Positions 29,697 to 37,977 of a DNA stretch of 46,196 nucleotides are shown here, piece after piece. The stretch is from the NCBI GenBank assembly GCA_904501715.1, contig CAJGCD010000002.1, positions 1 to 46,196 on the forward strand. Reading direction: 5' to 3'. A program made the position numbers and the translations under genes. This stretch comes from an uncultured Clostridia bacterium (GTDB taxonomy: Bacteria > Bacillota > Clostridia > Oscillospirales > CAG-272). The notes under the pieces are model-generated. The model was not told where the DNA came from. It worked only from the letters and a program-made list of their open reading frames with translations, and searched no databases. Each line of letters starts with the position of its first letter. Positions within the stretch are counted from its first letter, which is position 1.

Positions 29697-31634
29697 ATGC
29701 TTAACTATTCAATAATGCGTCTTGACGCGGCGCACGTGGACGAGTACTGCGAGGATATCAGATACCAGATAGAAAACGGCATCTCCACAATGCCACTTTT
29801 CGCAATGACACTTACACCCGAGGGAGACCCCGCCATAGATAAGGCGTCTCTTCTGTGCGAGACCTACAAAAAATATAAATCAAAGCTGGACTCTATGGGA
29901 CTGCCCTCGGGCGTTCTTGTTCAAGCGTCCATAGGTCACGGCTGGAAGCTCAATCAGGAATCGGCGTTTCAAAAATACGTAGCTCTCTCAAACGGAGAGG
30001 AGCTTGCCATCTGCTGTCCCTACGACAAGGGCTTCAGAAAATACATCCGCGAGGCGGCGGCTACCATAGCCCGTGAAAAGCCCGACCATATAATGTTTGA
30101 CGACGACTTCCGTCTTATGGGCGACCGCCCCACCCTTGCCTGCGCCTGCCCCTTACATATGGCTGAATTCAACCGTCTCAGCGGCGAGAGCTTCACTCGC
30201 GAGGAGCTTATTGAAGCCTTTAAAAGGAACGATGAAAAATCCAAGCTTTACAGAGAAATATTCGTAAGAACACAGATAGACTCGCTTATAGAATGCTCAA
30301 AGGAAATGAGAGCGGGAATAGACTCGGTTGACCCCTCGCTCCCCGGCTCATTCTGCGCCTGCGGCGACGGAACAGAGGGCGCCTACGAGATAGCCTCTAT
30401 ACTTGCGGGAAAGGGTAACCCCATAGTTCTGCGTCTGCACAACGGAAACTACTGCAAGGCAGACCCCAGAAACTTCATTCACGCTATCCACAGAGCGGCA
30501 ACAGAAATATCTACTCTGCGCGGAAGACCCGACGTGCTCCTGGCAGAGACCGACACCTGCCCACAGAACAGATATTCCACCCCTGCCTCCCGTCTGCACT
30601 CTCAATTCACCTTCGCTATTCTTGAGGGCGCAAGGGGAGCTAAGCACTGGATAACCAGAGGCATATTCGAGCCCAAGAGCGGTGTGGCATACAGAAAGAA
30701 GCTTGCAAAGTACAGCGGCTTTTACAACGAGCTTGCGGCTATAAACGGCAATCTTACGTGGCTTGGCTGTAAGATACCCGTATCACCCCGTCCCTTTTAC
30801 CCGCTCGTCGAGGGAGAAACCGAGCTCTCCAAAAACGACGGCTGGTGCGCTCACGTGCTTGACCGCTTCGGTCTGCCCATACACTTTTCCAATAGCGGCA
30901 AGGGAGTTTGCTTCTTTGACGGAACACGCGAGCGTGACTTTACCGACGAGGAGCTTCTCGAAATGCTTAGCGGCGGTATGATTCTTGACGCCGTTGCCGC
31001 AGAAAGATTTATAGCCCGCGGCTTTGGCAAATATCTGGGAGTTGACCTCAGACGCAGGGCTGCAAACGAGCCTAACGCGAGCGGAGAGATCTACTACCCT
31101 GCGGGGCAAAGCTCAGCTCAGCAAAACGTGCGTGAGATAATCCCGATTTGCGACGGTGTAAAACGCTATTCCGACGTATATCATCTCCGTGACGGAAAAT
31201 ATACGGACATTCTCTTCCCCGCCGTTACCTCCTACAAAAATGAGCTTGGCGGAACAGCGGTAGTATTTGGTGGAGAGTCAACCTTTGAATACGACATCGT
31301 TCACGCCTTCGGCTTCCTTACCGAGGCGAGAAAAAATCAGCTCGTGCAGATACTGACAGACCTTGACGCTCTACCCGTATATTATCCCGAGGACGCCGAG
31401 GTGCTTATGAAGGCAGCGGAGATGGAGGACGGCAGAATGCTCTGCGCTGTGCTTAATATGACACTTGATATGCTTCCCGACTTCCCGCTGGTTATCCGCA
31501 AGGACGTCAAGAGCATTAAACGTCTGTGCGCCGACGGAAGCTATGAAAGCGTTGCGTTTACAAAGAACGGCGACCTTTACACACTCGACCTGACGGTAGG
31601 AATATTCGATCCGTTGATACTTATATTAGAATAA
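29697..31634 (+). CDS. Unassigned glycosidase-like TIM-barrel protein
   Basis: A 645-residue cytoplasmic protein with no family that I can name. The first ~340 residues look like a clan-A-type (beta/alpha)8 barrel: 'PDHIMFDDDFRL' (D135-D137) lies where such enzymes place the acid/base strand, and 'DVLLAETDTCPQNRYSTPA' (E284) resembles a nucleophile strand. Residues ~385-560 recall the amidotransferase-like trimerisation domain of GH42 enzymes, and the C-terminal ~80 residues look beta-rich ('VLNMTLDMLPDFPLVI'). The catalytic assignments are inference. It ends the HAD-GDPD operon, so it may cut a sugar from a glycosylated glycerophosphodiester. AAAGGAG precedes the ATG. Confidence 0.7.
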   Translation: MLNYSIMRLDAAHVDEYCEDIRYQIENGISTMPLFAMTLTPEGDPAIDKASLLCETYKKYKSKLDSMGLPSGVLVQASIGHGWKLNQESAFQKYVALSNGEELAICCPYDKGFRKYIREAAATIAREKPDHIMFDDDFRLMGDRPTLACACPLHMAEFNRLSGESFTREELIEAFKRNDEKSKLYREIFVRTQIDSLIECSKEMRAGIDSVDPSLPGSFCACGDGTEGAYEIASILAGKGNPIVLRLHNGNYCKADPRNFIHAIHRAATEISTLRGRPDVLLAETDTCPQNRYSTPASRLHSQFTFAILEGARGAKHWITRGIFEPKSGVAYRKKLAKYSGFYNELAAINGNLTWLGCKIPVSPRPFYPLVEGETELSKNDGWCAHVLDRFGLPIHFSNSGKGVCFFDGTRERDFTDEELLEMLSGGMILDAVAAERFIARGFGKYLGVDLRRRAANEPNASGEIYYPAGQSSAQQNVREIIPICDGVKRYSDVYHLRDGKYTDILFPAVTSYKNELGGTAVVFGGESTFEYDIVHAFGFLTEARKNQLVQILTDLDALPVYYPEDAEVLMKAAEMEDGRMLCAVLNMTLDMLPDFPLVIRKDVKSIKRLCADGSYESVAFTKNGDLYTLDLTVGIFDPLILILE

Positions 31635-31674
31635 AAAATTGGGGGCGAAGGAAATCCTTCGCCCCCAATTTTCA
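31635..31674. terminator. Bidirectional terminator
   Basis: AAAATTGGGGGCGAAGGA pairs with its complement across AA. It fills the gap between the convergent glycosidase-like and GH4 genes. Confidence 0.9.
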
Positions 31675-33066
31675 TTAAATATTATACTCTTTAAGATATT
31701 CCTTGGTATTCTCAAGCATTTCGTTATAAAGCTTTCTCGCGTCGTCAAAGCCTAAGGTGACCAGCGGGTCGTTAAGGAAGGCTGTGAAGGCAAGCTCGGT
31801 ATCGCGTGTGAGCGCCGCTTCAACTACCGTCTCCTGCTCAGCAACGATACGTGAGATAAGTCCGTATATCTCGGTAGGAACAGGTCCCGCCATTACGGGC
31901 TTTATTCCGTCAGCGCTGAATACCGCATTGGTCTCAACCACCACACCAAGAGGAAGATTGGGTATCTGTCCTACGTTGGGAAGGTTTACGTTGGTTACCA
32001 TAGTATGAAGTCCGAGGAGCGCTCTCATCTGATTTACTCCGTCCTCGCCCGTTGCTCCCAGCTTTATCTTCTCTTCTCCGCTTCTCTTTCTGCGGCTTGC
32101 CTCAAGCCTGTTTGCAAGATCCTGCTTACGCCACGAAACGGGGGTAAGTCCAAAGCCCCAGCTTCTTGCAGCCTCGGGCGAAGAAAGATACCATTTGCCC
32201 TCACAAAACTCCGCAAGATGTCTGTCGCCTGCGGCTGCGATATATCCGTATCTGCGGAACAGGTCGAATTTTACCTTCTGACAGCAGTCAAATACGTTGT
32301 TCATCCAGTTATCATCCTTGCCCTTGGTAAATCCGCTCTCTGCGTATTTGTCGGCAAATTCACGGTATACGGGGAAAAGGTCTATATTCTTATAGTGTGC
32401 CGAGGTCAACCACGTAAAGTGGTTGACACCTGTAACGTTGACCTTTATCTCATCTCTCGTTACGTCCTTGATACCAAGAGAATCCTCAAGCATTGCCTTC
32501 AGCACTCTCTGTGTTCCGAAAACCTCGTGACAGCATCCAAACGCCTTTATTTCGGGGAAAACTCTGTAAAGAGTACGGGTTATCATTGTCATAGGGTTAG
32601 TATAGTTTATAACGTAAGCGTTAGGGCAATGCTCCTTTATGCCCTCTGCTATGACCTCTATCATAGGGAGAGTGCGAAGCGCTCTTACTATACCGCCGGG
32701 GCCGCTGGTGTCGCCCACCGACTGGTATATACCGTATTTTTCGGGAGTATGCACGTCACTCGCCATCTCGTCAAAGGTTCCTGGGAGTATGGATATAACA
32801 ACGAAATCCGCTCCGTCAAGAGCCTCGCCCAGAGTTTCGGTAGCCACGTAATTCCACTTTGATACCGCGCCCTCTACGTCATTATACATATTTCCTATTA
32901 TCTCGTTGTGCTTAGCCGCCTCAAGGTCTATGTCGTAAAGTGCCACCGTACCGCTCATATCGGGAGCCGACGCAAGGTCACTCATAAGTCCCCACGCCCA
33001 TCCTCTTGAGCCTCCGCCCACGTAAGCTATCCTTACTTCTTCTATTCTGTTTTCAACGCGTTTCAT
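31675..33066 (-). CDS. GH4 family NAD/metal-dependent glycosidase
   Basis: A 463-residue glycoside hydrolase family 4 enzyme, which cleaves glycosides by an NAD-dependent redox-elimination mechanism in the cytoplasm. The dinucleotide loop 'AYVGGGSRGW', 'DTSGPGGIVRALRTLP', 'INYTNPM', the metal-binding 'CCHEVFG' (C179, H180) and 'VTGVNHFTW' (H216) are present. The CHEV tetrad has been associated with alpha-glucosidase members, while CHSV is typical of alpha-galactosidases; substrate prediction therefore leans to alpha-glucosides but is tentative. AAGGAGG precedes the ATG. It is divergent from an AraC regulator 149 bp away, the likely controller. Confidence 0.88.
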   Translation of the reverse strand: MKRVENRIEEVRIAYVGGGSRGWAWGLMSDLASAPDMSGTVALYDIDLEAAKHNEIIGNMYNDVEGAVSKWNYVATETLGEALDGADFVVISILPGTFDEMASDVHTPEKYGIYQSVGDTSGPGGIVRALRTLPMIEVIAEGIKEHCPNAYVINYTNPMTMITRTLYRVFPEIKAFGCCHEVFGTQRVLKAMLEDSLGIKDVTRDEIKVNVTGVNHFTWLTSAHYKNIDLFPVYREFADKYAESGFTKGKDDNWMNNVFDCCQKVKFDLFRRYGYIAAAGDRHLAEFCEGKWYLSSPEAARSWGFGLTPVSWRKQDLANRLEASRRKRSGEEKIKLGATGEDGVNQMRALLGLHTMVTNVNLPNVGQIPNLPLGVVVETNAVFSADGIKPVMAGPVPTEIYGLISRIVAEQETVVEAALTRDTELAFTAFLNDPLVTLGFDDARKLYNEMLENTKEYLKEYNI

Positions 33067-33159
33067 ATTTAGAGCCTCCTTGTATAAGCTTTATGCTACC
33101 ATTATATATCAAAATAACACTGCTTTCCTTAATATATTTGATAAATTCCAAATATTTTC

Positions 33160-33188
33160 TTGATTTTTTTGATACAGTATGCTATACT
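33160..33188 (+). promoter_or_regulatory. Promoter of the second AraC-family regulator
   Basis: TTGATT (33160-33165) and TATACT (33183-33188) are spaced by 17 bases, in the divergent gap with the GH4 gene. Confidence 0.6.
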
Positions 33189-33215
33189 TTATAAAAATAT
33201 CTGCGGGAGGTAAAA

Positions 33216-34016
33216 ATGTCTGCGCCGCAAAAATACCCCGAAAAATATTTTCGTTTTGAAACCGATATAAACGCAAAGCCCATAGTGGGACAACGGCATT
33301 ATCACAACGCCTTTGAAATATATTACCTTGAAAAGGGCGAGTGCCACTACTTTATACATAACAAGAGCTATGAGGTAAAGGATGGCGACCTCATACTTAT
33401 CCCCGAGGGAGTGATACACCATACTACCTACCGAGAGGGCATACACAGCCGAAAGCTGCTATACTGCTCCCAAGCCTTTATTCCCTCCTCTGTCGCAGGC
33501 AGGCTCTCATCACTTATCTATCTTTACAGAAACGATAGGGCAGCAAATGAAATAAAGACGATTTTCGCGGATATAGAGCGGGAATATTCCAGCCCCGACG
33601 TATTTTCTCAGGGAATAGTCGCCGCCAAGGTAGAGCTTCTCTTTTTCCTTCTGGCGCGGAATGAAAACCAATGCCCAAGGATAAGCGAAGGCAATGCCTA
33701 CGTAAGTGCCGCGGTAGAATATATACGCAAGAATTTCTCGGGCGAAATAAGTCTTTCCGACGTAGCGCGTCACGTATCCGTAAGCCCCGAGCATCTTTCG
33801 CGCATCTTCAAAAAGGAGACGGGCTTTGGCTTTTCCGAGTATCTGACTCTGGTGCGTCTGCAAAAGGCAGAGGAGCTTCTGCGAAACGACAAAGCGCTTT
33901 CCATCGCGGAAATAGCCTACCGTTGCGGCTTTAATGACAGCAATTATTTTTGCGAAAAATTCAAGAGAAGCTACGGCGTGCCTCCGCTCAAATACAGAAA
34001 GTCCTACGCAGTATAG
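33216..34016 (+). CDS. AraC-family transcriptional regulator
   Basis: A 266-residue regulator with an N-terminal cupin domain ('GQRHYHNAFEIYYLEKGECHYFI', 'GDLILIPEGVIHHT') and a C-terminal double helix-turn-helix ('ISLSDVARHVSVSPEHLSRIFKKETGFGFSEYL' and 'LSIAEIAYRCGFNDSNYFCEKFKRSYGVPPLKYRK'), the AraC/XylS signature. The cupin histidines suggest a sugar ligand. GGGAGG precedes the ATG. It is divergent from the GH4 glycosidase, which it probably regulates. Confidence 0.9.
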   Translation: MSAPQKYPEKYFRFETDINAKPIVGQRHYHNAFEIYYLEKGECHYFIHNKSYEVKDGDLILIPEGVIHHTTYREGIHSRKLLYCSQAFIPSSVAGRLSSLIYLYRNDRAANEIKTIFADIEREYSSPDVFSQGIVAAKVELLFFLLARNENQCPRISEGNAYVSAAVEYIRKNFSGEISLSDVARHVSVSPEHLSRIFKKETGFGFSEYLTLVRLQKAEELLRNDKALSIAEIAYRCGFNDSNYFCEKFKRSYGVPPLKYRKSYAV

Positions 34017-34099
34017 AAATTTAAATCGACCTAAATATATCAAAAAGGAGATAAAACCCATAAACTAAAATATCATTCTAAGTAGCGCCGCAAGGACCG

Positions 34100-34442
34100 C
34101 CGTACCGTACCGCGGGAGCTACTCAAGCTCTTATGTTGGCTATGGTAGCACTTGTAAACCCCAAGACGAGGTAATACTGCAAGGTCCAAACCGTCCCGAC
34201 TACAAAGGTCAGATAGATATGGTCAACGCCAAGGCTGTTTACGCAAAGATAGATGAGAGCAACGGCTTTAAAATGACTGCCGACGTCATTGAACCGCTCA
34301 TTACCGAAAAAACAAAGCTGATAATCATCAATTCTCCCTCAAACCCTACGGAGAGGGATATATGAGAATTTGCTACGCTTCGGAATACGAGCGCTTGGCA
34401 GAAGCTTTGGAACGCATGAAAAAAGCCTTCGGGACAAAATAA
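34100..34442 (+). pseudogene. Remnant of an aspartate aminotransferase gene (class I)
   Basis: Three pieces of one aminotransferase can be translated. 'GATQALMLAMVALVNP' (about 34116-34163) is the substrate/PLP-loop region. After a frameshift near 34163-34168 comes 'DEVILQGPNRPDYKG...FKMTADVIEPLITEKTKLIIINSPSNPT' (to about 34350), which holds the conserved N-P-T motif. After a large deletion comes the C-terminal 'RICYASEYERLAEALERMKKAF' (34362-34442), ending in TAA. The segment between NPT and the C-terminus, including the PLP lysine, is missing, and the N-terminus is absent, so it cannot be functional. Confidence 0.85.
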
Positions 34443-34478
34443 AAAACGAACGGGTGACCTGCGGTCACCCGTTATTTT
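34443..34478 (-). terminator. Terminator of the GH43 gene
   Basis: AACGGGTGACC pairs with GGTCACCCGTT across TGC, with A-rich/T-rich flanks suitable for the minus-strand GH43 gene. Confidence 0.8.
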
Positions 34479-34481
34479 ACT

Positions 34482-35390
34482 TTATATGCCATTCCACTCA
34501 TCCTGCCAATTGACAGTGATATCGTTTTTTTCGTCTATCTCAATGGGAAGAATACTGTAACCCGACTTTTTCAGGTTATGGGGTATCCAGTGGTCGAGCA
34601 TAAGATAAAATCTGCCATCCACCTCGAATATATAGCTGCTCTGACCGAAAAAGGTCATCCTTGAATTCTCACCCACACAGGGATTGTCGATAAGCTTCCA
34701 TTTTCCAAGAAGCTGAGGGCATCTTGCATAGAGGGCGGCGTTGGGATTCCATCCCGTACAGCCCGAGGTTATCATATAATACATTCCCTCGTGGAAAAAG
34801 AGCGCGGGCGCTTCCCTCTCCTGGTCTGCCATTACCGACACATAAAATCCGTCAAGGTCGTCGTAGTCCTCATTCAGCCTTGCAATGTTGAGAGTCTTGT
34901 TCCAGTCCTTTGAGTGGACCAGATAAGCCGTTCCGTCAACGTCCTTATAGATAGTCATATCTCGGGAGTCCTGACGGTTGGGTACGGTCACCCTTTTAAG
35001 CACAAAGGGACCCGTAGGCGACTCCGATACCGCTATACCCACTCCCGCGTAGGTATAATCCGCGCTGTCTATATGCATCCACAGCACAAAATTCTTGTTT
35101 TTTTCATTATATATCACCTTCGGACGCTCCATGACCTTTGAGGTATGTATGTAGCTTGCGGGGTCATCCTTGTTGCTTTCAAATACAAGCCCCTCGTACT
35201 TCCAATTTACAAGGTCCTTTGAGGAATAGCAGTAAACGCCGATAACGTCAACTCTGTTTCTGCCGGGACAGTTGTCCGCCCCCTTATTCTCACCGTACCA
35301 ATAATATGTATCCCCGTGCTTGATTATACATCCGCCGTGTGCCTGAATATCATTGCCGCAGATATCCTGCCATATGGTTCCGTTTTTCAT
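34482..35390 (-). CDS. Glycoside hydrolase family 43 protein
   Basis: A 302-residue five-bladed beta-propeller of GH43 type. 'DIQAHGGCIIKHGDTYYWYGENKG' matches the N-terminal blade of the galactan 1,3-beta-galactosidase-like subfamily, and 'EAPALFFHEGMYYMITSGCTGWNPN' holds the likely acid glutamate. The usual catalytic-base aspartate of GH43 is not apparent; exo-1,3-galactanases of this type are known to lack it. The ATG at 35390 is preferred because GGGGGAG lies 5-6 bases upstream. There is no signal peptide, so it should act on imported oligosaccharides. Transcribed alone on the minus strand. Confidence 0.85.
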   Translation of the reverse strand: MKNGTIWQDICGNDIQAHGGCIIKHGDTYYWYGENKGADNCPGRNRVDVIGVYCYSSKDLVNWKYEGLVFESNKDDPASYIHTSKVMERPKVIYNEKNKNFVLWMHIDSADYTYAGVGIAVSESPTGPFVLKRVTVPNRQDSRDMTIYKDVDGTAYLVHSKDWNKTLNIARLNEDYDDLDGFYVSVMADQEREAPALFFHEGMYYMITSGCTGWNPNAALYARCPQLLGKWKLIDNPCVGENSRMTFFGQSSYIFEVDGRFYLMLDHWIPHNLKKSGYSILPIEIDEKNDITVNWQDEWNGI

Positions 35391-35460
35391 TTTACTCCCC
35401 CTTGCTTTGATAAAAAATTCTATCATATTCAAAAATCTTTGTCAACCCAAATTTATCAAC

Positions 35461-35489
35461 TTGACAATAAATATTTCAAATGATATAAT
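35461..35489 (+). promoter_or_regulatory. Promoter of the nitrilase-GDPD/SDR operon
   Basis: TTGACA (35461-35466) and TATAAT (35484-35489) are spaced by 17 bases, a full consensus sigma-A promoter. Confidence 0.85.
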
Positions 35490-35519
35490 GGATTCATCTT
35501 GTAGTAAGGAGCTTTTATT

Positions 35520-37124
35520 ATGAAGATTTGTATCATTCAGCCTGCCTATTCCACCGATTTTTCCAAGATAGACTATTACTTTGACGAGCAGTTAAAGCTC
35601 ATAGATATGTGCGACGACAGTATGGACCTTATAGTTCTGCCAGAGGCATGCGATATACCCTGCCTTGCGGATTCCAAGGAAAATGGAGAGTTGGCAAGCG
35701 CAAAATTTAACAAGCCCATTCTTGACAAAGCGGCAGAGGTCGCAAGACGCTGTAACGCGCTTGTTTTCGTAAACGCCCGTTCATACGAGGAAAGCGGAGC
35801 ACGCAACACGACCTATGCATTTGACAGAAGCGGAAATATAGTGGGCAAATATTTCAAGCAGCACCTGACCCCCGGCGAGGTCACAAAAAGCCGACTTGAC
35901 AGCGATTACAGCTTTGAGTTTTCCGAACCCACCGTGGTGGAGATTGAGGGCATACGCTTCGGCTTCCTTACCTGCTACGACTTCTATTTCTACGAGGAAT
36001 TTGCCAACATGGCAAGGCAGGATTTAGACGTGGTCATAGGATGCTCCCACCAGCGGAGCGACACTCACAGAGCTCTTGAGATAATGTCGCAAAACCTCGC
36101 TTATAACACCAACGCCTACGTTATACGCTCCTCGGTATCTATGGACGAAAACTCCGATATCGGCGGCGCTTCTATGGTAGTCGCCCCAACGGGTGAGATA
36201 CTTGCGCACCTTTACAGCAAGGTAGGAATAGCTACCGTTGATATCGACCCCCACGCAAAATATTACAAGCCCGCGGGCTTTGGGAATCCCCCCTCGGCAC
36301 ACTATGAGTATATAGAAAAGGGGCGTCGCCCTTGGAAATACCGTCCTGCGGGAAGTGCCATAGTCCGTCACGACGAGATAATGAAATATCCCCGTGTCTG
36401 CGCACACAGAGGCTTTAATACTATCGCTCCAGAAAACAGCCTCCCCGCCTTTGGTGCCGCAGTGGCAATGGGCGCGGAGGAAATAGAATTTGACCTTTGG
36501 TTTACAAAGGACGGAGAAGTAGTATCTATCCACGACCCCACTCTTGACAGAGTGTCAAACGGCACGGGAATGGTATGGGAGCACACCCTCGCACAGCTCC
36601 GTGAGCTTGATTTTGGCATAAAGCACGGTGAAGCCTTTAAGGGCATGAAGATACCCACCTTTGAGGAAATACTGCAAAAATTCTCCTGCCACTGCGTAAT
36701 GAATATACATCTTAAGACCGAGGGAGACAAGCCCGAATATCTGAGCAAGGTGGTAGACCTTATCAAAAAATACGACTGCGAAAAGTACGTATATTTTACG
36801 ACGGGTGACGACAAGCTTTTAGAAAGGCTACAAAAGGAATACCCGCATATCCCCCGCTGCTGCGGTGCGGGAGGAGGAGCTTGGGAAATAGTTGAGCGAG
36901 CTATAAAATACGGTTGCAAAAAGGTACAGCTTTTCAAACCCTATTTCAATCAAGCTATGATAGATAAGGCTCACGAAAACGGGATAATATGCAACGTATT
37001 CTGGTCGGACGACCCCGTGGAATCGCAGGAATTCCTTGACATGGGAATAGACGTTATTCTGACCAACGACTACAACCGCATAGCAAAGGTCGTAGCAAAA
37101 AAAGAAAAATATATAACCTATTAA
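35520..37124 (+). CDS. Carbon-nitrogen hydrolase fused to glycerophosphodiesterase
   Basis: A 534-residue bifunctional protein. Residues 1-265 are a nitrilase-superfamily amidase with its triad in place: E42 ('VLPEACD'), K113 ('KYFKQHL') and C152 ('LTCYDF'). Residues 290-534 are a GDPD domain with HRG (296-298), E323 and D325 ('EIEFDLW') and HD (338-339). The two halves are joined by a short 'KGRRPWKYRPAG' linker in one continuous frame, so it is a true fusion. Both active sites look intact. It could remove an amide-linked group and the glycerophosphate of one molecule, but the substrate is unknown. It leads an operon with an SDR enzyme 11 bp downstream. AAGGAG precedes the ATG. Confidence 0.88.
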   Translation: MKICIIQPAYSTDFSKIDYYFDEQLKLIDMCDDSMDLIVLPEACDIPCLADSKENGELASAKFNKPILDKAAEVARRCNALVFVNARSYEESGARNTTYAFDRSGNIVGKYFKQHLTPGEVTKSRLDSDYSFEFSEPTVVEIEGIRFGFLTCYDFYFYEEFANMARQDLDVVIGCSHQRSDTHRALEIMSQNLAYNTNAYVIRSSVSMDENSDIGGASMVVAPTGEILAHLYSKVGIATVDIDPHAKYYKPAGFGNPPSAHYEYIEKGRRPWKYRPAGSAIVRHDEIMKYPRVCAHRGFNTIAPENSLPAFGAAVAMGAEEIEFDLWFTKDGEVVSIHDPTLDRVSNGTGMVWEHTLAQLRELDFGIKHGEAFKGMKIPTFEEILQKFSCHCVMNIHLKTEGDKPEYLSKVVDLIKKYDCEKYVYFTTGDDKLLERLQKEYPHIPRCCGAGGGAWEIVERAIKYGCKKVQLFKPYFNQAMIDKAHENGIICNVFWSDDPVESQEFLDMGIDVILTNDYNRIAKVVAKKEKYITY

Positions 37125-37135
37125 AGGAAAAGAAA

Positions 37136-37906
37136 ATGAAAAATATAGCAATTGTAACAGGAGCGGGCGGAGGCTTCGGCAAGGAGCTTACCAAGCTTTT
37201 GTTAAAGGAAAATGATATAGACGAAATATGGGCGATAGGCAGAAATGAGGAAAAGCTTGCTCGGCTTAAGGATGAGCTGGGCGATAAAATAAATCCCCTG
37301 CCCTTAGACCTCTCACACAGAGAAAGCTATAGCAAGATAGCCGAGCGCCTTAAGGAGGAGCCTACCAGAGTAGCCTATCTTATAAATAACGCGGGATACG
37401 CAAAATTCTGTTCATATTCCGACGTTGACGTGGACGGTACTCTCAATATGATAGACCTTAACGTGTGCGCCGTAGTGGCTCTTTGCCTCGCGTGCATCCC
37501 GCATATGGACAAGGGCTGCCGCATTATGAACGTGTCCTCACTTTCCTCCTTCTTCCCCCTGCCCTATCTCAATACCTATGCCTCCACCAAGGTTTTCGTA
37601 AGAAACTATACACGGGCGCTGAACGTTGAGCTTCGTGATAAGGGAATAACCGCTACAGCGGTGTGTCCGGGATGGATGAGCACTGAGCTTTACGACAGAG
37701 CAAAAATAGGCGCCAAAAAAGAAGCAAACAATTATTTTGGAATGAAGCATCCCGCAGACGTGGCAAAAAAAGCTTTTAAGGACACTAAAAAAGGCAAAGC
37801 CTTCTCCACCTACGGCATCTATGTGAAGTCCATACACCTTCTTTCAAAGCTTCTTCCAAAAAGACTTCTTATGCGCTTCTGGATGATGCAGCAAAAAATA
37901 AAGTAA
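37136..37906 (+). CDS. Short-chain dehydrogenase/reductase
   Basis: A 256-residue classical SDR oxidoreductase. The cofactor loop is TGAGGGFG (8-15), then NNAG (84-87), the serine region 'NVSSLSS' (132-138) and YxxxK (Y148, K152). 'GRNEEKL' after the second strand favours NADPH. The C-terminal ~60 residues are basic and partly hydrophobic ('SIHLLSKLLPKRLLMRFW'), which may bring it to the membrane, as in ketoacyl or sterol-type reductases. It is 11 bp downstream of the nitrilase-GDPD gene and may be co-transcribed with it. The substrate is unknown. Confidence 0.87.
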   Translation: MKNIAIVTGAGGGFGKELTKLLLKENDIDEIWAIGRNEEKLARLKDELGDKINPLPLDLSHRESYSKIAERLKEEPTRVAYLINNAGYAKFCSYSDVDVDGTLNMIDLNVCAVVALCLACIPHMDKGCRIMNVSSLSSFFPLPYLNTYASTKVFVRNYTRALNVELRDKGITATAVCPGWMSTELYDRAKIGAKKEANNYFGMKHPADVAKKAFKDTKKGKAFSTYGIYVKSIHLLSKLLPKRLLMRFWMMQQKIK

Positions 37907-37911
37907 TCCTC

Positions 37912-37940
37912 TTGCGAATCCCCAAGTTTTGTGCTATACT
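37912..37940 (+). promoter_or_regulatory. Promoter of the GH78 gene
   Basis: TTGCGA (37912-37917) and TATACT (37935-37940) are spaced by 17 bases in the 71-bp gap after the SDR gene. Confidence 0.6.
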
Positions 37941-37977
37941 CAAAATATTGATATTACTCTGCAAGGAGGAAACAAAA

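Noticed and set aside
32005..32862. A 285-codon plus-strand reading frame
   Set aside because: It lies opposite the GH4 gene, whose motifs are unmistakable. The translation has no recognisable domain.
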